Below, in pieces: positions 38,231 to 47,774 of a DNA stretch of 64,000 nucleotides. The DNA lies in contig JAVSMP010000001.1 of assembly GCA_032027145.1 (NCBI GenBank), forward strand, positions 2,485,116-2,549,115, read 5' to 3'. A program made the translations under genes and the position numbers. A model generated the notes under the pieces. The model searched no databases and was not told the origin of the DNA. It saw nothing but the letters and a program-made list of their open reading frames with translations. Numbering within the stretch: position 1 is the stretch's first letter; the number at the start of each line of letters is the position of its first letter. This stretch comes from Ignavibacterium sp. Lineage in GTDB: Bacteria; Bacteroidota; Ignavibacteria; Ignavibacteriales; Ignavibacteriaceae.

Positions 38231-39372
38231 TGAGACAGCCTTTATATTTAATAATACTGATTTCAATTATCTTCTTTTATGGATGCGCTAAATCATTGAT
38301 AAAAATTTCCTTTGATAAAGATGAAAACCAGCATTTAATGTTTGGAGGCAGCTCCGGCAGAAATTTCTATAATCCGGTCGAAGTATCCGATTCATTGATC
38401 GAGGTATGGAATCAGGATGTTTATGGCGGTTTCAATAATTCATCGGTTGTGGTTAAAGATTCATTAATTTTTACAAGCGATCTTGGCGGAAGAATTTTTT
38501 GTTTTGATGTTTATTCAGGCAGACAAATTGGAGTTCTAAGATCAAAAGGTTCAGTCTTTTCTGCTCCGCTTATAAGAAATTACAATCTGGTTTATGCACT
38601 TGTAATTGATAACGAAAATAAAACAGAGCTGATAATTTATGATTTATTCAGGGGTTTGGAGTTGTTTAATATAGAGATTAAAGGCAGAGTTCTTTCAGAA
38701 ATGATTTTGGAAAATGATAATATTATTCTTTGCACTGAAAGAGGTGAAGTTCAAAAAATTACTATCGCTGCTAAAGAAATCTGGAGCACCAAAACAAACT
38801 CAAAGAATTATTCTAATCCTGCATTAGCAGATAATAAAATACTTCTTTCGGATATAAATGGTAACTTTATCGCACTTGATTATCAGACTGGAAAAATAAT
38901 TTATAAAAATAAAATTGCCGGTCCGGTTTTTTCAGGAATCACAACTAAAGATGACAAAGCATTTTTTGCTGATAATAATGGGGTTGTGTATTGTGTGGAT
39001 ATATTGTCAGGAAAGTTAATTTGGAATTATGATACTGGTGATAGGATAATATCAAATCCTGCTTTGGATGATAATAATCTTTATATAGGAAATCTGAGAG
39101 GAAACTTGTATTCAATTAATCAAAATAACGGCTCGTTAAACTGGGTAACAAAACTTGATGGTTTAATTCAAAGTACACCGTTGATTACAAGTAGTAAAAT
39201 AATCGCAGTAAACCTGAACAGATCATTCAGTATTTTAAATAAGTTAGATGGAAGTATCAGAAAAACAATCGAGTTAAATGGAAGAGGCAAGCTTTCACCC
39301 GTGCTGTATGATAATATTTTAATAATTGGTTATGATGATGGAAAGTTATCAGCGTATGAATTTATTTATTAA
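38230..39372 (+). CDS. PQQ-type beta-propeller lipoprotein, BamB-like
   Basis: 380 residues with lipobox FYGC (cysteine near residue 19) and a series of PQQ-like blades: SALxDNxxxxxxxxGxxxALDxxTGK patterns such as NGNFIALDYQTGKIIY, NGVVYCVDILSGKLIWNYD and RGNLYSINQNNGSLNWV. This matches BamB-type outer-membrane lipoproteins that help barrel assembly. The ATG at 38230 overlaps the stop of the upstream barrel gene by one base (TGATG), so I prefer it to the upstream in-frame ATG at 38218. Adjacency to a barrel protein supports an envelope role. Confidence 0.82.
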   Translation: MRQPLYLIILISIIFFYGCAKSLIKISFDKDENQHLMFGGSSGRNFYNPVEVSDSLIEVWNQDVYGGFNNSSVVVKDSLIFTSDLGGRIFCFDVYSGRQIGVLRSKGSVFSAPLIRNYNLVYALVIDNENKTELIIYDLFRGLELFNIEIKGRVLSEMILENDNIILCTERGEVQKITIAAKEIWSTKTNSKNYSNPALADNKILLSDINGNFIALDYQTGKIIYKNKIAGPVFSGITTKDDKAFFADNNGVVYCVDILSGKLIWNYDTGDRIISNPALDDNNLYIGNLRGNLYSINQNNGSLNWVTKLDGLIQSTPLITSSKIIAVNLNRSFSILNKLDGSIRKTIELNGRGKLSPVLYDNILIIGYDDGKLSAYEFIY

Positions 39373-40078
39373 GATTATTTTCCTGTCTCTGATTATAATT
39401 CCTGAAATAATTTCTCAGGATTGTAAATCAAGATTGATAATCGAAACAGATTTAGATTCTGCAAATATTTTTGTTAATGATTCTCTCGTTTCTGTATCAA
39501 ATAAATTTGACTCGGAATTTGAGGATGGCTGGTATAAGATCTTAGTTGTAAAAAATAGCAATAACTGGGACAAAACATTTTTTAAAGATTCAGTATTTCT
39601 GTCAGGATGTATAACTAAAAATCTCAGTTTCAAAACTGAAGAAAAAGTTTATCTTAACACATCTCCGCAGGACGCATACGTTTTATATGGTGATTCACTG
39701 CTTGGTAATACTCCTTTATTTATTGAACGCAGCAAAAAAATATTAACAATAACCAAGCCCGGCTATTCAGTTGAAAGTTTAATAGCTGATGATCTTGCAA
39801 AACAAAACATAGTTACACTTAATTCTTTACAGCTTCCAAAAGAGGAATCATTCTTTTATTCATCTGGATTTCATATTCTGGCAGCTACTGCAGTAGTACT
39901 TGGGGCAGTAAGCGCTTATTATAAATTAAAAGCAGATAATACTTATGATAAATATCAATCTAATGGTGATCCGAATTTGCTCAATGAAACAAACAGATAT
40001 GATGTTGTAAGCGGAATTACATTTACTGCTCTCCAGATTAATTTTGGATACATTCTTTACAGGTTTTTATCAGAATAA
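39356..40078 (+). CDS. PEGA-domain envelope protein
   Basis: About 240 residues. An N-terminal signal peptide precedes two beta-rich segments. The second, around residues 95-145 (SPQDAYVLYGDSLLGNTPL then a KPGYS turn), is a PEGA-type surface domain. A hydrophobic helix (FHILAATAVVLGAVSAYY) and a short C-terminal tail follow. The ATG at 39356 lies 17 nt inside the upstream lipoprotein gene; in-frame ATGs further upstream lack a signal sequence context. It probably belongs with the two preceding envelope genes. Confidence 0.72.
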   Translation: MNLFIKIIFLSLIIIPEIISQDCKSRLIIETDLDSANIFVNDSLVSVSNKFDSEFEDGWYKILVVKNSNNWDKTFFKDSVFLSGCITKNLSFKTEEKVYLNTSPQDAYVLYGDSLLGNTPLFIERSKKILTITKPGYSVESLIADDLAKQNIVTLNSLQLPKEESFFYSSGFHILAATAVVLGAVSAYYKLKADNTYDKYQSNGDPNLLNETNRYDVVSGITFTALQINFGYILYRFLSE

Positions 40079-40118
40079 TTGATTGACTGTAGCGATTCTT
40101 TTTTTTTCAAATAAAAAT

Positions 40119-40973
40119 ATGTTAACCGTTTTAGAAGCAATTAAACTTTCAACAGCATACCTCGAACAAAAGGGAGTTGAATCAGCAAGAATTAATGCTG
40201 AATTATTATTAGCTGAAATCCTTAAATGCAAAAGACTTGAGCTATACTTAGCGTTTGATAAACCATTGAGTGAGAATGAAGTAAAAACTTATCGTGAATT
40301 TTTAAAAAAGAGAGGAATGAGAATTCCTCTTCAATACATTCTGGGTTATGTTGATTTTTACGGGTATAAATTATTTGTTGACCAAAGTGTATTAATACCA
40401 AGACCTGAAACAGAATTATTGGTTGAACAAATTATTAAAAATAATTCAGGCGCAGGCAAATTAAGAATTCTTGATATCGGCAGCGGGTGCGGAAATATTT
40501 CAATTGTTATTGCTGACAAATTGCCTGACTCGGATGTAACTGGAATTGATATCAGTGAAGAAGCAATTGCTATTTCCGAGAAAAACAGAAATACATTACT
40601 TAAGAAAAACAATCTTAATTTTTTAAAGTTCGATATACTGAATGATAACATTGAAACTCTTGGCAGGTTTGATTTGGCTGTTTCAAATCCGCCATATATT
40701 TCTCTGGAAGATTATAATGAACTTGAACCGGAATTAAAAAATTATGAACCGAAAATATCTTTAACCGATAATTCAGATGGTTTGACATTTTATAAAAAGA
40801 TTATTTTCATTTCAAAACATTTATTAAACTCAGGCGGACAGATTTATTTTGAAATCGGAAAAGGGCAGCATAAGTTTATTACTGAAATGATGATCGAAAA
40901 TGGATTTTCAAATCTGCAGATAATAAAAGACTATTCAGGTATTGAGAGAATAATTAAAGGAGAACTTTTATGA
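40119..40973 (+). CDS. prmC: Peptide chain release factor N5-glutamine methyltransferase
   Basis: A 284-residue SAM-dependent enzyme methylating the GGQ glutamine of release factors RF1/RF2. The N-terminal helical domain is followed by IPLQYILGYVDFYG and LIPRPETELLVE, then SAM-binding LDIGSGCGNISI and the NPPY motif at residues 190-193 (SNPPYISLEDY). A TTG at 40083 would add 12 residues; the ATG fits family starts better. Its stop overlaps the dtd start (ATGA). Confidence 0.92.
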   Translation: MLTVLEAIKLSTAYLEQKGVESARINAELLLAEILKCKRLELYLAFDKPLSENEVKTYREFLKKRGMRIPLQYILGYVDFYGYKLFVDQSVLIPRPETELLVEQIIKNNSGAGKLRILDIGSGCGNISIVIADKLPDSDVTGIDISEEAIAISEKNRNTLLKKNNLNFLKFDILNDNIETLGRFDLAVSNPPYISLEDYNELEPELKNYEPKISLTDNSDGLTFYKKIIFISKHLLNSGGQIYFEIGKGQHKFITEMMIENGFSNLQIIKDYSGIERIIKGELL

Positions 40974-41434
40974 GAGCAGTGATTCAAAGGGTTTCAGAAG
41001 GCGGAGTTTATATCCAAAAAGAAAATTATAGTGCCGAAATTTCAAAAGGTATGGTTATACTGCTGGGGATTAAATCAGATGACAACTTAGCCGATACAGA
41101 ATTTGTTGCTGATAAATGTTCATCACTTAGGATATTTGAAGATGAAAACGAAAAGATGAATTTGTCAATAAAAGATATTGGTGGTGAAGCTCTGATTATT
41201 TCACAATTCACACTCTATGGAGATGCTCAAAAAGGAAACAGACCAAGCTTTATTGATGCAGCCCGACCTGAAGCTGCAATTCCTCTTTACGAAAAATTTA
41301 TTGAACGGATGAAAAATAATATAGGTGAAGAAAAAGTTAAGGCTGGTGTGTTTGGTGCGATGATGAATGTGAAAATATTAAACGATGGACCTGTTACAAT
41401 AATTATTGAATCAAAAAATAACAGAGCAAAATGA
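40970..41434 (+). CDS. dtd: D-aminoacyl-tRNA deacylase
   Basis: A 154-residue editing enzyme hydrolysing D-aminoacyl-tRNAs. It begins MRAVIQRVSEGGV and has the SQFTLYGDAQKGNRPSF motif and, near the C-terminus, the NDGPVT segment with the cross-subunit Gly-cisPro-type region. The length is standard. It overlaps prmC upstream and the metalloenzyme gene downstream, each by four bases, so all three are translationally coupled. Confidence 0.95.
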   Translation: MRAVIQRVSEGGVYIQKENYSAEISKGMVILLGIKSDDNLADTEFVADKCSSLRIFEDENEKMNLSIKDIGGEALIISQFTLYGDAQKGNRPSFIDAARPEAAIPLYEKFIERMKNNIGEEKVKAGVFGAMMNVKILNDGPVTIIIESKNNRAK

Positions 41435-42336
41435 ATCCTGTCTTAATGATATTTATTGATGGCGTTGGTATTGGAAAGAAAGATTATCAACACAATCCTT
41501 TTTTTAAATATGGATTTAAATCATTTGAACAAATATTCGGTGAGATACCTTCTCTTGAAAATAAAAAATTAAATAAGAATGGTTGCTGCTTATTTCCAAT
41601 TGATGCAAATCTTGGTGTTGATGGATTGCCGCAAAGCGGTACCGGACAGGTTTCAATATTTTGCGGAATGAATGCTCCAAAGTTTGTTGGAAAACATTTT
41701 GGTCCGTTTCCGTATTCGACAACAATACCAATAATAGAAAGTTCAAATATTTTTAAAGATTATATTGAAACACATAAAAAAGCCTTTTTTGCTAATGCAT
41801 ATCCGCAGGTATTTTTTGATTACCTGAATTCAGGTAAAACGAGACTAAATGTAACTGCACTTTCTGCTAAGTCGAGCGGACTAAAATTAAATGATGTAAA
41901 TGATGTAATTGATGGAAGAGCACTAACAGCTGAAATTACTAATGAAAGATGGAATAAAAATTTAAATTATAAACTTGATGTGATTTCTCCTGAAAGTGCT
42001 GCTGAGAGATTGATCAACATTGCATTAAAAAATGATTTTACACTGTATGAGTTTTTCCTAACTGATCATTTAGGGCATGGCAGAATTCAGGATGAGTTTA
42101 ATCAGATATATTATAACCTTGATATTTTTCTCTTTACACTTTTGAATAAAATTAGGAATTCAGATTTATCTTTAATTATTTGTTCTGATCATGGAAACTT
42201 TGAAGACTTTTCAGTTAAAACTCATACCAATAATCCTGCATTAGGAATATCATCCGGTAAGTATGCTGAAAAATTTGCCGGAGAGATAATTGATCTGACT
42301 GATATCAAACCAACAATTCTTAAGCATTGCTTGTGA
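41431..42336 (+). CDS. Alkaline-phosphatase-superfamily metalloenzyme
   Basis: A 301-residue protein with the scattered metal sites of the phosphopentomutase/cofactor-independent phosphoglycerate mutase superfamily. The first aspartate is in MIFIDGVGIG, a nucleophile Ser/Thr candidate in PQSGTGQVSIFCG, metal ligands in TDHLGHG and CSDHGNFED, and a final histidine in KTHTNNPAL. It is much shorter than true iPGM (about 510 residues) and lacks its inserted transferase domain, so the reaction is unknown. It is coupled to dtd and comEC. Confidence 0.75.
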   Translation: MNPVLMIFIDGVGIGKKDYQHNPFFKYGFKSFEQIFGEIPSLENKKLNKNGCCLFPIDANLGVDGLPQSGTGQVSIFCGMNAPKFVGKHFGPFPYSTTIPIIESSNIFKDYIETHKKAFFANAYPQVFFDYLNSGKTRLNVTALSAKSSGLKLNDVNDVIDGRALTAEITNERWNKNLNYKLDVISPESAAERLINIALKNDFTLYEFFLTDHLGHGRIQDEFNQIYYNLDIFLFTLLNKIRNSDLSLIICSDHGNFEDFSVKTHTNNPALGISSGKYAEKFAGEIIDLTDIKPTILKHCL

Positions 42337-44726
42337 AAGATTATCCAATAATAAAGTTTACTATTGGTTTTATTGTTGGAATTATATTACATCAGTTTAT
42401 AAACGCTGAAAGCTGGCTTTTAATCATAGTAATAATATCGTTCACTCTGATTTATTTTTTTAACAAAAAACTTTTAAGCTCGTCTTATAATTTTATCCCC
42501 TTAATTTTTCTTTATTTATCTTATATCGTTACAGGATTACTAATTGCTGAGTTACAATCAAATGAATTTACATCAGTATTTGAAAAATATTACAAAGAAA
42601 AAAACTCAAAATTATACGGTGAAGTAATTTCTGTTGAATTAGCAAAAGACTATGAAATTGAGTTTAAAGTCAGAATTGATTCTTTGACGCTTGCTGATTC
42701 ACTTTACAGAAATCAGGAGCTGCTGATTTGTAAACTAAGAAATGATTCGTCAGATAGAAAAAACTTTTACGAAAGTATAAATCCCGGTAATAAAGTTTTT
42801 CTCACTGGTAACTATCAAAAGGGCAGGGAAGACAGAAATCCTGGCGAGTTTAATTATCATAAATATTTAAAGATAAAAAGTATATCGGGGATATTTACAA
42901 TATATGATACCGATAGTGCAAAGATTGTTAATGATTCGCGGAATATTTTTAAGTCATTATTATTTTCTGTCAGAAAAAGTATTGATACAAAAATTAAGGA
43001 GTTACATAATCAGGAAACAGCTGCTCTTCTCAGGGGTTTGATACTTGCTGATCGGAGTGAGATAAGCTTTGAAACAAAAACTGAATTTATTAATACGGGT
43101 GTAATTCATGTCTTAGCTGTTTCAGGTTTGCATGTTGGCTACATATTGATAATATTAGTTTTTGCTTTCGGCAGATTTGGAATTTATACAAGAGCTACTT
43201 TAACTGTTCTTGCTTTATTATTTTTTATGATGCTTACCGGTGCATCACCTTCGGTAACCCGTGCAACTATAATGTCAATTGTTATTATTATTGCTTTCAT
43301 TACCAACAGAAGCACTAATCTTTTGAATTCTGTTTCATTAGCTGCGATTGTAATCTTGCTTATTAAACCTGATGAAATTTATAATCCTGGATTTCAATTA
43401 TCATTTTCAGCAGTGATATCAATTGGAGTCATTTATCCTGTTTTTCAAAAGTCTGTTAATAGCTTTAGAATAAAATCAAAATTGATAAAGAATATTTTTT
43501 TATTTGCTGCTGTTTCTTTAAGTGCTCAGATCGGAACTTTGCCTTTTACACTTGCCTATTTCAGCAAGCTGTCTGTTATTGCTTTATTAGCTAATCTTAT
43601 AGTCATTCCTGCAGTCGGTATCATTCTTGCGATAGGCATTATAACAATTATAACCGGATACTTTTTCAATTTTGCTGCAGTATATTTTGCAGTTGCCAAC
43701 GATCTTTTAACATTTGTTTTAACAAAGATAATCACTTTTGCGGGTAAGCTTGACTTTTCATTTTTATGGATAAGAAATTATTCATTGTTTGACTCTCTGA
43801 TCTATTATGGTTTCTTAAGTATTGTTCTGCTTGCTTATTATAATTCAAAAAAGTTTTTGTTTAAACTCAGCATAACATTAATTGCTTTTGCTTCAATCAT
43901 AATTTATTCTTCCTTTGATGATTCAGATTTTTTTGCAAAAAATAAATTAAGTGTTTTAATGATTGATGTTGGACAGGGTGATTCTTTTTTAATAAAATTT
44001 CCAAACGGTAAAACAGCTTTAATTGATGCAGGTGAAGCAAATCCATTTTTAGATAACGGTGAACGGGTTATAATGCCTTTATTAGATTATCTGGGCATAG
44101 ATAAAATTGACTATGGATTTATTTCACATTTGGATTTAGATCATTACGGCGGTTTTATCTCTTTAATTTACTCTGGCAGAATTAAAGAAGTTTATAGACC
44201 TCTGCCTGATTCTACAAAAAAATCTTTAAGGTTAGAAAAATTTCTTAAAGATATGAGATTGAAAACAAATCATTATGATAAAAGTGTTTTAGAAATAGGT
44301 AACACAAAAGTTTACATTCTCAACGATCCGTATTCAACTCAATATAAATACCTTTCAAGTAATGATAAAAGTGGAATCCTGAAAGTTGTTTATGGAAATA
44401 ATTCTTTTTTATTTGTCGGGGATTGTGAATATCAGGGAGAATACTATCTTGCAGCTAATTTTTCACGGATTCTTGATTCAGATGTATTGAAAGTCGGGCA
44501 TCACGGTAGTGAGACTGGTTCATCAGAGAATTTCTTAAAACTTGTTTTGCCCAAGATTGCATTGATAAGTGCCGGGATAAAAAATAAATTTGATCATCCT
44601 TCAGAAAAGGTAATTGACAACTTAAATAGGATTAATTCAAAAATATTAAGGACTGATCATTCTGGTGCAGTCTTATTACAATCAGATGGAAATGAAATTA
44701 AAATAATTAATTGGAGAAACAACTAA
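42333..44726 (+). CDS. ComEC/Rec2-type DNA uptake channel
   Basis: A 797-residue inner-membrane protein for transport of single-stranded DNA during natural transformation. The order is three N-terminal helices, a soluble OB-like domain (about 65-210), the multi-helix competence domain with HVLAVSGLHVGYI and TGASPSVTRATIM, then a C-terminal metallo-beta-lactamase domain from about residue 540. The latter has DVGQGDSFLI, SHLDLDHYGGF and VGHHGSETGSS. The start is GTG overlapping the previous stop (GTGA); an alternative TTG lies 6 nt upstream. No other competence gene is in the window. Confidence 0.9.
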   Translation: MKDYPIIKFTIGFIVGIILHQFINAESWLLIIVIISFTLIYFFNKKLLSSSYNFIPLIFLYLSYIVTGLLIAELQSNEFTSVFEKYYKEKNSKLYGEVISVELAKDYEIEFKVRIDSLTLADSLYRNQELLICKLRNDSSDRKNFYESINPGNKVFLTGNYQKGREDRNPGEFNYHKYLKIKSISGIFTIYDTDSAKIVNDSRNIFKSLLFSVRKSIDTKIKELHNQETAALLRGLILADRSEISFETKTEFINTGVIHVLAVSGLHVGYILIILVFAFGRFGIYTRATLTVLALLFFMMLTGASPSVTRATIMSIVIIIAFITNRSTNLLNSVSLAAIVILLIKPDEIYNPGFQLSFSAVISIGVIYPVFQKSVNSFRIKSKLIKNIFLFAAVSLSAQIGTLPFTLAYFSKLSVIALLANLIVIPAVGIILAIGIITIITGYFFNFAAVYFAVANDLLTFVLTKIITFAGKLDFSFLWIRNYSLFDSLIYYGFLSIVLLAYYNSKKFLFKLSITLIAFASIIIYSSFDDSDFFAKNKLSVLMIDVGQGDSFLIKFPNGKTALIDAGEANPFLDNGERVIMPLLDYLGIDKIDYGFISHLDLDHYGGFISLIYSGRIKEVYRPLPDSTKKSLRLEKFLKDMRLKTNHYDKSVLEIGNTKVYILNDPYSTQYKYLSSNDKSGILKVVYGNNSFLFVGDCEYQGEYYLAANFSRILDSDVLKVGHHGSETGSSENFLKLVLPKIALISAGIKNKFDHPSEKVIDNLNRINSKILRTDHSGAVLLQSDGNEIKIINWRNN

Positions 44727-44738
44727 GGAAATAATAGA

Positions 44739-45230
44739 ATGGAAAATAATGTTATAGTTGGAATAATAATGGGCAGTGATTCCGATTTACCAATTATGGA
44801 AGAAGCAATTAAAATTCTTAAAGAATTCAGCATTGGTTATGAAGTAAAAATTTTATCTGCACACCGGACTCCTGAACAACACGCGGAATATTCAAAATCT
44901 GCTGTTGACAGGGGATTGAAAGTTATTATCGCTGCTGCTGGAGGTGCAGCTCATTTGCCGGGAGTAACCGCAGCCCATACAACTCTGCCTGTAATCGGTG
45001 TGCCGATTAAAGGTAAATCTTTAGAAGGAATGGATTCACTATTATCAATCGTTCAAATGCCTCCGGGAGTTCCGGTTGCAACAGTTTCAATCAATGGAGC
45101 AAAGAATGCAGCGATACTTGCCGTTGAAATAATTGCACTTTATGATAGTACTGTTTTATCTCAATTAAAAGATTACAAGAAAAAAATTGAAATTGAATCA
45201 CTTGCAAAAAACGATAAATTAAAATTTTAA
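44739..45230 (+). CDS. purE: N5-carboxyaminoimidazole ribonucleotide mutase
   Basis: A 163-residue class I PurE converting N5-CAIR to CAIR in purine synthesis. It has MGSDSDLPIMEEA, the conserved SAHRTPEQ with the catalytic histidine, AAAGGAAHLPGVTAA and MPPGVPVATV. The length is typical. It follows comEC by 12 nt. No purK is visible here, so the partner enzyme must be encoded elsewhere. Confidence 0.95.
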   Translation: MENNVIVGIIMGSDSDLPIMEEAIKILKEFSIGYEVKILSAHRTPEQHAEYSKSAVDRGLKVIIAAAGGAAHLPGVTAAHTTLPVIGVPIKGKSLEGMDSLLSIVQMPPGVPVATVSINGAKNAAILAVEIIALYDSTVLSQLKDYKKKIEIESLAKNDKLKF

Positions 45231-45402
45231 ATATTAAAGGACTGACAATTTTTTTTATTGAAACTGTTTTTGGATTTCAAAAAAATATGTTTGTGAAAAA
45301 TCATTGCCAAATGTCCTGTTTTTTTACAGGAGAAATAGTTCATCATTAAATTCATACAGACCTTGAATTAAAAAGAAAAAAAACATATTATTGTTTAAGT
45401 TG

Positions 45403-45431
45403 TTTGCATCACATTTATGTTTAACTAATAT
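45403..45431 (+). promoter_or_regulatory. Candidate promoter of the first T9SS cargo gene
   Basis: TTTGCA, 17-bp spacer, TAATAT, ending 72 nt before the ATG. The match is modest. A separate TATGTTTG at 45286-45293 fits the TAnnTTTG -7 pattern and is an alternative. Confidence 0.3.
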
Positions 45432-45503
45432 CCGCTTACACTTAAACTTTGAAAAGATACTCTAATTAATTATTTCTTCAACACATTTATTGAGAGGTTC
45501 ATT

Positions 45504-47483
45504 ATGCTTAAATATTTTCGTTTTGCTCTATTGTGGAGTTTGGTTCTTTTCTTATCGGTTGCCGTCTTTGCACAAAAGAAAACTATATTAGACGGTAATA
45601 CATTTACTGCTGCTAATAAACATAACAACTCCTATAGTCCTAATAATACTGAAGCAACTACACTAAGATGGGACAGCGGGGTAAATGATGATGCGATTGG
45701 TCTTACCAATGGAGGTACATTTGAAGTATCTGCAAGTTTTCCTGCAAGTATGATGGCGGCATACGCAGGGCAGTCATTAACACAGGTAATAATTTATATA
45801 AATGATGTTCCAAGTCCTTGCGTGTTAAAAATTTATGACCAAGGTACACCTACTACTCCCGGAACATTATTGTATTCTGAAACTTTAAGTGTTACAGGTA
45901 CTAGTTGGAATACAATTACTTTAGCTACACCTGTTCCTATTACCGGGAATGATATTTGGGTTGGTTATGAAGTTACTCATACTGCTTCTACCTATCCAGC
46001 CGGTTGTGATGCGGGTCCTGCAGTTATTAATGGTGATTGGATTGCCCTGAGTGGAGCTTGGCAAAGACTTTATGATGCAACCGGAGGAAGTATTAATGTT
46101 AATTGGAATATCGCCGCAGTTGTTGAACAGCTTGGTCCTCCATGTCCAGTTCAAACACCTGATAATCCAACCCCTGCAAATAACTCTGTTGATCTTCCGA
46201 TTACCGGTGTAAATTTAAGCTGGTCAAATGGCGGACCCGGATCAGTTCCACCAACAAGTGTTGAAGTATTTTTCGGTCCTACTGGTAATATGGTATCAGT
46301 TTATTCAGGTGCACCAGTAACAAACTGGGCAGTACCGGGTACATTAAATTATTTTACAAATTATCAGTGGAGAGTCGTTAATAAGATAGATACTTGTAAT
46401 ATCTCTTCTTCAACCTGGGCATTCAGAACAATTCAGGATCCAAATTTAGTTGAACATTGCGAACCATTTGCTAATCTAAGCAACTGGACAATTGTTGGAC
46501 CATTGGGATTAACAAACTGGTCAGCAAATCCTTCAGCAAATGCTGGCGGCACTGCTCCTGAACTTAGAATGAGCTGGACTCCATCATTTACAGGTGTATC
46601 TTTAATTAGATCAAATGCTATTTCTTTAGTAAATAATACAGCATCAACATTTTCATTTAATTTCTTCCTTGATTATTATGCTGCCCCAAGCGGAACAGTA
46701 ACAGTAGGTATCACTTATGATGGCGGCACAACTGAAGAAGTATTATATCAGGTAGTTGACCCAACAGCAAATGTTGGTCCGGCATTGATTGAAGGTACAT
46801 TTACAACACCTGCAACAGGTTCAGAGAATGCACAACTTCAGATAACTTACAACGGTTACACATTCAACATAGATTATATCTATTGGGATAACTTATGTAT
46901 CAGACAGGTAATACCAGTAGAGTTGACATCATTTACAGCCAAATCAGATAATAATTCAGTAACCTTAAACTGGACAACTGCAACCGAATTGAATAACAGT
47001 GGTTTCCAGATTGAAAGAAGCAATGGCAGTGACTATCAGTCAGTAGGTTTTGTAGCAGGTCACGGAACTTCAACAAGTGCACACAGCTATGTATTTGTAG
47101 ATCAGAATTTAGAGACAGGTACCTATACATACAGACTAAAACAAGTAGATTTAGATGGAACATTTGAATACTCAAAAGCAGTAGAAGTGGAAGTATTAGG
47201 ATTACGTGAATATACATTAGATCAAAACTATCCAAACCCATTTAACCCAAGTACAACAATAAACTTCAGTTTAGCAGTAGATAGCAAAGTAAGTCTGAAG
47301 GTATTCAACGTATTGGGTCAGGAAGTAGCCAGCTTGTTAAATGGACAGATGTCAGCCGGCAGCCAGAAGGTTTCCTTTGATGCAAGTTCATTGAACAGCG
47401 GTGTATATTTCTACAGATTAGAAGCCAATGGTATAGACGGACAGAAATTCAGTTCCACAAAGAAGATGATATTAACCAAGTAA
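45504..47483 (+). CDS. T9SS cargo protein A: unique jelly-roll-like head plus shared module
   Basis: A 659-residue secreted protein. A signal peptide ends near residue 23 (VAVFAQ). The unique head (about 24-211) is all-beta, with segments such as YINDVPSPCVLKIYDQG resembling adhesin-like sandwich domains. Residues 212-659 are the shared module. It starts at PPCPVQTPDNPTPANNSVDL with an Fn3-like domain, then a lectin/MAM-like sandwich (about 310-470), an Fn3-like pre-sorting domain starting PVELTSFTAKSDNN, and a type A T9SS sorting domain from LDQNYPNPFNPSTT to the lysine end. The product should be exported through T9SS to the cell surface or medium. The role is unknown. The module copy has several variants (NYQWRV, TIQD, FANL) absent from the other three. 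Confidence 0.88.
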   Translation: MLKYFRFALLWSLVLFLSVAVFAQKKTILDGNTFTAANKHNNSYSPNNTEATTLRWDSGVNDDAIGLTNGGTFEVSASFPASMMAAYAGQSLTQVIIYINDVPSPCVLKIYDQGTPTTPGTLLYSETLSVTGTSWNTITLATPVPITGNDIWVGYEVTHTASTYPAGCDAGPAVINGDWIALSGAWQRLYDATGGSINVNWNIAAVVEQLGPPCPVQTPDNPTPANNSVDLPITGVNLSWSNGGPGSVPPTSVEVFFGPTGNMVSVYSGAPVTNWAVPGTLNYFTNYQWRVVNKIDTCNISSSTWAFRTIQDPNLVEHCEPFANLSNWTIVGPLGLTNWSANPSANAGGTAPELRMSWTPSFTGVSLIRSNAISLVNNTASTFSFNFFLDYYAAPSGTVTVGITYDGGTTEEVLYQVVDPTANVGPALIEGTFTTPATGSENAQLQITYNGYTFNIDYIYWDNLCIRQVIPVELTSFTAKSDNNSVTLNWTTATELNNSGFQIERSNGSDYQSVGFVAGHGTSTSAHSYVFVDQNLETGTYTYRLKQVDLDGTFEYSKAVEVEVLGLREYTLDQNYPNPFNPSTTINFSLAVDSKVSLKVFNVLGQEVASLLNGQMSAGSQKVSFDASSLNSGVYFYRLEANGIDGQKFSSTKKMILTK

Positions 47484-47547
47484 TAATTGGTTTAATAGAA
47501 CAGATCATTAACAAAAGCCGGCTCTGAAATATGAGTCGGCTTTTTTT
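46137..47547 (+). repeat. Shared C-terminal cassette, copy A (1411 bp)
   Basis: A direct repeat running from the codons for PPCPVQ through the stop codon to the end of the terminator T run. Four copies occur, all exactly 1411 bp with no indels. Homology stops abruptly on both sides: upstream sequence differs between heads, and downstream sequence differs after the T run except where duplicated. Confidence 0.92.
47515..47547 (+). terminator. Intrinsic terminator after gene A
   Basis: AAGCCGGCTC (47515-47524) pairs with GAGTCGGCTT (47533-47542), with one G-U pair and an 8-nt loop, followed by T residues to 47547. The same hairpin follows all four cargo genes. Confidence 0.9.
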
Positions 47548-47686
47548 ATTTTTAAGCTTTATTATTATTAGGATAATTCCTTAAATGATGATTATCTATA
47601 ATAAGAGTCAACGATACTTAAACTAATAATAAATTAAGTTATTATATCAGAAATTTAGTTCAGCACAAAAATTTATTAGGTTTATC

Positions 47687-47715
47687 TTGACTTATATGAA
47701 AAAAATAGTTAAAAT
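47687..47715 (+). promoter_or_regulatory. Candidate promoter of cargo gene B
   Basis: TTGACT, a 17-bp spacer and TAAAAT, a good match to sigma-70 elements, lie about 60 nt before the ATG and after the gene A terminator. This indicates independent transcription. Confidence 0.55.
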
Positions 47716-47774
47716 CTAACTGTTCTTCTAGTCAACTTAAATTTAATTAATCATTTTTGTTAAACGGAGGTACT

